From the NCBI GenBank assembly GCA_022013395.1, contig JAKLQL010000212.1, positions 1 to 6,148 on the forward strand: 6,148 nt of DNA. Reading direction: 5' to 3'. This stretch comes from Acetobacterium sp. (GTDB taxonomy: Bacteria > Bacillota > Clostridia > Eubacteriales > Eubacteriaceae). The notes beneath the pieces were generated by a model that was given only the letters and a program-made list of their open reading frames with translations, was not told where the DNA came from and made no database searches. A program made the position numbers and the translations under genes. This document shows, piece after piece, positions 1-3,836 of the stretch (positions are counted from its first letter, which is position 1; each line of letters begins with the position of its first letter).

Positions 1-951
1 ACCTCATTTAGCGTATGGGGTGTATGGGTAATCGTCTTCATCGCGCTCTTTGCTTTTAGTGAAGCCGCCCGGCGGTGGAAATATGTTGGTTTTTTCTGTT
101 TTGTTATCTTACCAATTATTCTTTCATCATTATGGTTCACGGTATTAAGAGATACCACCTACACGGACTGGTTTCATTTAGCCAAGGTCTATTCTGCCAC
201 TGCTGGATGTATTGGTTTCTGGTGTATCCGACATGTTAAGTGGAAAAATAAAGCAACCGGCAAAGAACGTCGCTTGGTGGATGTGAAATGGGTACTCTGT
301 TTTCCGGCGTTGATTCTGGCCATCAATATTATTGAAGCAGTATCCCGGGATTTTCAAATTGGAATGCAGTATGCCGGCGGTGGCATTTTGGCCGATGAAG
401 CCATGTATGTATTGGGTGGGTCCTGGAATTATATGAATGGGATTGCCGGGATCTTAAATATCATCACCATTACCGGATGGTTCGGTATCTGTATTAAAAA
501 ACAGACCGCCAAAGATGGCAGCAAGGATATGCTCTGGCCGGATATGCTCTGGTTCTGGATCATCGCCTACGATTTATGGAATTTTGCTTATACCTATAAC
601 TGCCTGCCTGGTCATTCCTGGTATTGCGGTTTTGCCCTGCTGCTGGCTCCGACACTCTGTGCTTTCACGGTGGGAAAAGGAGCCTGGCTGCAACATCGGG
701 CTCAAACTCTGGCCATCTGGTGTATGTTTGCCCAGACCTTCCCAGCCTTTATTGATCAGGGAACCTTTGCAGTCGCATCAACCTACAATACGGTGCCGCT
801 GTTTGCGTTTAGCTTTATCGCATTAGTTGCTAATATTGGTCTCTTTATTTATATGATTTATAAAATTGTCAAAACAAAAAGAAATCCATATCTGGGTGAA
901 TTGTATACTGATTTAAATAAATATCAGGAAGTTAAAGCGCTGGCAGAATAA
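1..951 (+). CDS. DUF5692-like polytopic membrane protein, 5' end cut by window
   Basis: Reading frame 1 is open from the first base to a TAA at 949-951, giving 316 residues without an N-terminus. The TTG at 274 lies inside the protein and is not its start: the frame upstream codes for convincing hydrophobic segments (residues about 5-20, 28-48 and 62-77) and no ribosome binding site precedes 274. Further likely membrane segments lie near residues 97-114, 143-165, 182-199, 207-224, 235-251 and 264-290, so about eight or nine helices, followed by a charged cytoplasmic-looking tail. Aromatic and polar motifs such as WPDMLWFWIIAYDLWNF (residues 179-195) and KGAWLQHRAQTLAIW (226-240) match my memory of the DUF5692 family, whose function is unknown. 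I infer that only a short N-terminal piece is missing. It ends 64 bases before the oleate hydratase start, so the two may be co-transcribed. The family name is from recall and not from a search. No enzymatic motif was seen, and a transport or membrane-partner role is only a guess. Confidence 0.85.
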   Translation, partial: TSFSVWGVWVIVFIALFAFSEAARRWKYVGFFCFVILPIILSSLWFTVLRDTTYTDWFHLAKVYSATAGCIGFWCIRHVKWKNKATGKERRLVDVKWVLCFPALILAINIIEAVSRDFQIGMQYAGGGILADEAMYVLGGSWNYMNGIAGILNIITITGWFGICIKKQTAKDGSKDMLWPDMLWFWIIAYDLWNFAYTYNCLPGHSWYCGFALLLAPTLCAFTVGKGAWLQHRAQTLAIWCMFAQTFPAFIDQGTFAVASTYNTVPLFAFSFIALVANIGLFIYMIYKIVKTKRNPYLGELYTDLNKYQEVKALAE

Positions 952-1002
952 GAATCAAGTTTTTAGTTTGTAAATTGTTTTATCAAAAAGATATCGAATA
1001 AC

Positions 1003-1008
1003 GGAGGT
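1003..1008 (+). promoter_or_regulatory. Ribosome binding site of oleate hydratase
   Basis: GGAGGT lies seven bases before the ATG at 1016, a near-perfect Shine-Dalgarno sequence that fixes this start. No clear promoter with both -35 and -10 boxes, and no terminator hairpin, was seen in the 64-base gap 952-1015. This favours read-through from the upstream membrane-protein gene, though it does not prove it. Confidence 0.9.
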
Positions 1009-1015
1009 AATTTAA

Positions 1016-2785
1016 ATGTACTATAGCAATGGTAATTATGAAGCATTTGCCCGTCCCTTAAAACCAGTGGACGTGGATAAAAAATCAGCTTATTTAGTCG
1101 GTGCCGGTCTGGCATCGCTGGCAGCAGCCTGTTTTCTGATCCGGGATGGTCAAATGAAGGGCGAGAACATTCATATTCTGGAAGAACTAAGTCTGCCCGG
1201 CGGCGCCTGTGATGGAATTAAAGACAATCAGAAAGGCTTTATCATCCGGGGCGGTCGGGAAATGGAAAACCATTTTGAATGTCTGTGGGATCTGTTTCGT
1301 TCGATTCCATCCATCGAAACCGACGGGGTTTCGGTACTGGATGAGTTTTATTGGCTGAACAAGGCCGATCCCAACTATTCGCTGATGAGGGTAACCAAAA
1401 ACCAGGGTCGGGATGCCGAGTTGGGCGGAAAGTTTGACCTCAGTGAACAAGCCTCCAAAGAAATGGTCACCCTGTTTATGACCAAGGATGAAGACCTTTA
1501 TGACAAACAGATTGATGAGGTATTCTCGACGGAACTGCTAAATTCCAATTTCTGGCTCTACTGGCGAACCATGTTTGCCTTCCGCGACTGGCACTCAGCT
1601 CTGGAAATGAAACTCTATCTGCAGCGCTTTATTCATCATATCGGCGGACTGCCGGATTTATCAGCGTTGAAGTTTACCAAATACAATCAATACGAATCTC
1701 TGATCCTGCCAATGGTCAAATATCTGGAAGCTCATGGGGTTCAGTTCCAATATGATACCATGGTCACCAATGTAATCTTTGATTGTAAAAATGGTAAGAA
1801 ACGGGCCACCAAGATTATCTGTAACCATGCCGGCAAGGAAGAAGTCATTCCCCTGACAAAAAATGAACTGGTCTTTATCACCAATGGCAGCTGTACCGAA
1901 AATTCAACCCTAGGCGATGATAACCATGCCCCAGCGTTTGATGATTCCATCAGTGGCTGCTGGGAACTGTGGCGAAACATCGCCAAACAAGATCCCGCCT
2001 TTGGTAAACCGGATAAATTTTGTACCAACACCAAAGAAACCAACTGGGAATCAGCGACGGTTACCACGCTGGACGACCGCATTCCGCCCTATATCGAAAA
2101 GATCTGTAAGCGTGATCCCTTTAACGGCAGGGTTGTTACCGGGGGTATCATTACCGCCCAGGATTCTAATTGGATGCTGAGTTACACCGTCAACCGCCAG
2201 CCACATTTCAAGGAACAGCCCAAAGACCAGCTGACCGTTTGGGTATACGGTTTATTCTCCGAAGTGCCGGGCAACTATATCAAGAAGCCCATGAAAGAAT
2301 GTACCGGAGTGGAAATTACCGAAGAGTGGCTTTACCATATGGGCGTGCCGGAATCCCAGATTCACGACATGGCGACCAAGTCGGCCCATACCATTCCCTG
2401 TATGATGCCCTATATTACCGCTTTCTTTATGCCCAGACGGGCTGGCGATCGCCCCAAGGTAGTGCCCGACGGCAGTGAAAATTTTGCCTTCCTGGGACAA
2501 TTCGCCGATACCCCAAGAGATACCGTCTTTACCACCGAATATTCAGTGAGAACCGGAATGGAGGCCGTTTATACCTTATTGGACATCGATCGCGGTGTGC
2601 CTGAGGTATTCAATTCTTGCTATGATGTTCGAGTGCTGTTGGATTCGACCGTCAAGATGATGGATGGCAAAAAGCCTGGGGATACAAAGCTTCCGTTTAT
2701 TATGAACTTTGTTAAAAAGAAAGGCTTAAAGAAGATTTCCGGAACTGTGATTGAAGAAGTATTGCAGCGCTACAATATCATTTAA
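1016..2785 (+). CDS. ohyA: Oleate hydratase (FAD-dependent fatty acid hydratase, MCRA family)
   Basis: This enzyme adds water to the cis-9 double bond of oleic and related unsaturated fatty acids, giving 10-hydroxy fatty acids; FAD is needed although the reaction is not a net redox step. The protein is 589 residues, close to the 591 of Staphylococcus aureus OhyA as I recall it, so it is full length. The FAD-binding start GAGLAS is at residues 29-34, followed by PGGACDG at 61-67. The family hallmark RGGREME spans 78-84. Glu82 and Tyr201 fall at the same numbers as the catalytic pair reported for S. aureus OhyA. Other conserved blocks are NGSCTENST (290-298), [15 protein letters not shown] (384-398), [18 protein letters not shown] (463-480) and the C-terminal FAD-contacting [20 protein letters not shown] (493-512). 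There is no signal peptide, as expected for a soluble, membrane-surface enzyme. Its likely role is detoxification of unsaturated fatty acids or a salvage step feeding biohydrogenation. The membrane protein directly upstream is a possible partner. No truncation or missing key residue was noticed. Confidence 0.97.
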   Translation: MYYSNGNYEAFARPLKPVDVDKKSAYLVGAGLASLAAACFLIRDGQMKGENIHILEELSLPGGACDGIKDNQKGFIIRGGREMENHFECLWDLFRSIPSIETDGVSVLDEFYWLNKADPNYSLMRVTKNQGRDAELGGKFDLSEQASKEMVTLFMTKDEDLYDKQIDEVFSTELLNSNFWLYWRTMFAFRDWHSALEMKLYLQRFIHHIGGLPDLSALKFTKYNQYESLILPMVKYLEAHGVQFQYDTMVTNVIFDCKNGKKRATKIICNHAGKEEVIPLTKNELVFITNGSCTENSTLGDDNHAPAFDDSISGCWELWRNIAKQDPAFGKPDKFCTNTKETNWESATVTTLDDRIPPYIEKICKRDPFNGRVVTGGIITAQDSNWMLSYTVNRQPHFKEQPKDQLTVWVYGLFSEVPGNYIKKPMKECTGVEITEEWLYHMGVPESQIHDMATKSAHTIPCMMPYITAFFMPRRAGDRPKVVPDGSENFAFLGQFADTPRDTVFTTEYSVRTGMEAVYTLLDIDRGVPEVFNSCYDVRVLLDSTVKMMDGKKPGDTKLPFIMNFVKKKGLKKISGTVIEEVLQRYNII

Positions 2786-2788
2786 TAT

Positions 2789-2830
2789 AAATAAAATAAT
2801 TTAAATAAAATAATTTAAATAAAATAATTC
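2789..2830. repeat. Three-copy 14-bp tandem repeat
   Basis: The unit AAATAAAATAATTT occurs at 2789-2802 and 2803-2816, perfectly repeated, and again at 2817-2830 with a single T-to-C change in the last base. A degenerate continuation (AAATCATT) follows at 2831. It starts four bases after the oleate hydratase stop codon and lies 27 bases upstream of the hypB ribosome binding site. Such short AT-rich arrays can arise by polymerase slippage and may vary in copy number between strains. Confidence 0.9.
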
Positions 2831-2856
2831 AAATCATTAAAATAAAAACACAAATC

Positions 2857-2860
2857 GGAG
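2857..2860 (+). promoter_or_regulatory. Ribosome binding site of hypB
   Basis: GGAG lies seven bases before the ATG at 2868, in an otherwise A/T-only surrounding. It supports this start. The protein beginning there has the short N-terminal helix region normally seen before the HypB P-loop. Confidence 0.8.
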
Positions 2861-2867
2861 AAATAAA

Positions 2868-3539
2868 ATGGATGCATATAAAGTACTGGAAATCAAGCAG
2901 AGTGTTTTTGATGACAATGACCAACAGGCAGATTTACTGCGAACCGAACTGAAAAAAGAGCAGACCTTTTTACTGAACTTGATGTCATCCCCGGGTTCCG
3001 GCAAAACAACCACGGTGTTAAGAACCATTGAAGCCTTAAAAGATGAGATGACCATCGGCATTATGGAAGCCGATATTGACTCAGATGTGGATGCCCAGAC
3101 AGTTGCTGGGACGGGTACCAAAGTCATCCAGTTGCACACCGGGGGGATGTGTCATCTGGATGCCGATATGACCAGACAGGGGTTGCTGGGTCTTGGCACC
3201 GCAGGCGTTGACTTCGCTATTCTGGAAAATGTCGGGAATCTGGTATGTCCGGCCGAGTTTGATACCGGGGCTTCCAAAAATGCGATGATTTTAAGCGTAC
3301 CAGAGGGAGACGACAAACCCCTCAAATATCCGCTGATGTTTTCCATCGTTGATGTATTGCTGATCAATAAGATTGATGCGGTCGATTATTTCGACTTTGA
3401 TTTTGAAGCGGTCAAAGAACGGGTCACAAAACTAAACCCCGGCATCAAGGTGATTCCCATCTCCGCCAAAACCGGGGAAGGCATCAGCGAATGGGCCGAT
3501 TGGTTGCGGACTGAAGTCAGCAGCTGGAACGGGATTTAA
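2868..3539 (+). CDS. hypB: HypB, hydrogenase nickel-incorporation GTPase
   Basis: HypB is a cytoplasmic SIMIBI-class GTPase that works with HypA to deliver nickel to the large subunit of [NiFe]-hydrogenase during maturation. The 223-residue product is the normal length for the short form of the family. The P-loop SSPGSGKTT is at residues 40-48, and EADIDSDVDAQ (67-77) follows in the switch I area. ENVGNLVCP (120-128) carries the switch II region. NKID at 167-170 gives guanine specificity, and SAKTGEG at 199-205 is the G5-type loop. The metal site at the dimer interface is intact: Cys95-His96 in GGMCH and Cys127, matching the positions described for the Methanocaldococcus jannaschii protein. 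The protein lacks both a histidine-rich nickel-storage stretch and an N-terminal CxxCGC-type high-affinity site. No hypA or other hyp gene is visible beside it, which is unusual. It may serve a hydrogenase encoded elsewhere. Service to another nickel enzyme, such as CO dehydrogenase, is possible but not shown. Confidence 0.96.
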   Translation: MDAYKVLEIKQSVFDDNDQQADLLRTELKKEQTFLLNLMSSPGSGKTTTVLRTIEALKDEMTIGIMEADIDSDVDAQTVAGTGTKVIQLHTGGMCHLDADMTRQGLLGLGTAGVDFAILENVGNLVCPAEFDTGASKNAMILSVPEGDDKPLKYPLMFSIVDVLLINKIDAVDYFDFDFEAVKERVTKLNPGIKVIPISAKTGEGISEWADWLRTEVSSWNGI

Positions 3540-3578
3540 AGATATGATTTATTAGTAAATGTAAAATTTATAGAATCG

Positions 3579-3591
3579 AACAATAATTGTT
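3579..3591. repeat. Short palindrome, possible operator
   Basis: AACAAT at 3579-3584 is perfectly mirrored by ATTGTT at 3586-3591 around a single central base. The spacing is too tight for an RNA hairpin to be stable, so if it is functional a dimeric protein binding site is more likely than a terminator. It lies 40 bases after the hypB stop. I cannot assign it to a known regulator, and chance occurrence in AT-rich DNA is plausible. Confidence 0.4.
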
Positions 3592-3617
3592 TTGATGTCA
3601 GTTTTCACAAACAACCA

Positions 3618-3643
3618 GAAGAAATCGCGATGCGAATTTCTTC
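3618..3643. repeat. Hairpin 1 of intergenic hairpin block
   Basis: GAAGAAA (3618-3624) pairs with TTTCTTC (3637-3643), and TCGC (3625-3628) pairs with GCGA (3632-3635). This leaves one bulged A at 3636 and a three-base loop GAT. The stem has eleven base pairs. No T-run follows on the + strand, so a classical terminator is unlikely in that direction. Confidence 0.8.
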
Positions 3644-3659
3644 GAGGTCGCGGACAGTC

Positions 3660-3687
3660 GCCAACTACAAGCAAGCTTGTGATTGGC
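3660..3687. repeat. Hairpin 2 of intergenic hairpin block
   Basis: Bases 3660-3672 pair with 3675-3687. GCCAA pairs with TTGGC at the base and ACAAGC with GCTTGT at the top, with one C-A mismatch (3665/3682), one T-G wobble (3666/3681) and a nominal two-base AA loop that would open to a tetraloop in RNA. It begins 16 bases after hairpin 1. Confidence 0.8.
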
Positions 3688-3717
3688 TCGTTGTCTTCGC
3701 GAATTTTGTAATGTGTA

Positions 3718-3743
3718 GGCGAACAGTCGTTAGACTGTCCGCC
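3718..3743. repeat. Hairpin 3 of intergenic hairpin block
   Basis: GGCGAACAGTC (3718-3728) pairs with GACTGTCCGCC (3733-3743) around a GTTA tetraloop. Ten of eleven positions are paired; the exception is an A-C mismatch at 3722/3739. The right arm also pairs perfectly with 3650-3659, so this hairpin competes with a longer-range stem. Confidence 0.8.
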
Positions 3744-3824
3744 GTACAGTGTAAAAAGTGTTTCGTGCAAAACAGGCAGCGAAGCTCACGGAAGTATTGT
3801 TACACATAAGTGAGTTTTAATAGT

Positions 3825-3830
3825 GGAGGA
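3825..3830 (+). promoter_or_regulatory. Ribosome binding site of the Fe-S flavoprotein gene
   Basis: GGAGGA lies six bases before the ATG at 3837. It fixes the start of the last gene, which begins with a lysine-rich, amphipathic N-terminus. Confidence 0.88.
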
Positions 3831-3836
3831 AATAAG

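Larger units (their letters stand above)
2786..2867 (+). other. AT-rich gap between oleate hydratase and hypB
   Basis: This 82-base gap is almost pure A and T up to the hypB ribosome binding site. It contains a 14-bp tandem repeat (listed separately). There is no GC-rich hairpin that would act as an intrinsic terminator for the oleate hydratase gene. Many -10-like hexamers exist by chance because of the base composition, so I do not call a specific promoter. The stretch could serve as an A/T-rich upstream element for a hypB promoter or simply as a spacer. Confidence 0.6.
3540..3836 (+). other. 297-base intergenic region with structured centre, no credible gene
   Basis: The region begins AT-rich (3540-3600) with a small palindrome, turns into a more GC-rich block of three hairpins (3618-3743), and ends with a stretch of weaker inverted repeats before the ribosome binding site of the next gene. 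Those weaker repeats are GTGTAA at 3749-3754 against TTACAC at 3800-3805, TGTTT at 3759-3763 against AAACA at 3770-3774, and CTCAC at 3785-3789 against GTGAG at 3810-3814 followed by TTTT. The first and third of these cross, so they cannot both form in a simple fold. I recognise no known riboswitch class, tRNA or T-box. No convincing -35/-10 pair was found, although a promoter for the downstream gene is expected here. Confidence 0.7.

Noticed and set aside
515..826. 103-codon + strand frame inside the membrane protein gene
   Set aside because: It overlaps a frame with clear family motifs and membrane helices and has no recognisable domain of its own.
274..951. TTG at 274 as the start of the membrane protein
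   Set aside because: The frame is open to base 1 and encodes further membrane helices upstream; no ribosome binding site precedes 274. The gene is cut by the window edge.
3547..3591. Intrinsic terminator for hypB
   Set aside because: The only inverted repeats are ATTTA/TAAAT (3547-3551/3556-3560) and the one-base-loop palindrome at 3579-3591. Both are too AT-rich or too tight to make a stable terminator stem.
3618..3743. CRISPR array
   Set aside because: The three inverted repeats differ in sequence and there are no regularly spaced identical direct repeats with unique spacers.
3552..3770. 72-codon open frame on the - strand in the gap after hypB
   Set aside because: It would start at a TTG with no ribosome binding site, it spans the whole hairpin block, and its translation has no recognisable domain. 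It is probably a by-product of the inverted repeats.
3797..3825. Promoter with TTGTTA at 3797 before the flavoprotein gene
   Set aside because: The TTGTTA resembles a -35 box, but the hexamer at the proper spacing (3820-3825) is a poor -10 and overlaps the ribosome binding site. The better AT-rich hexamer is only 13 bases away.
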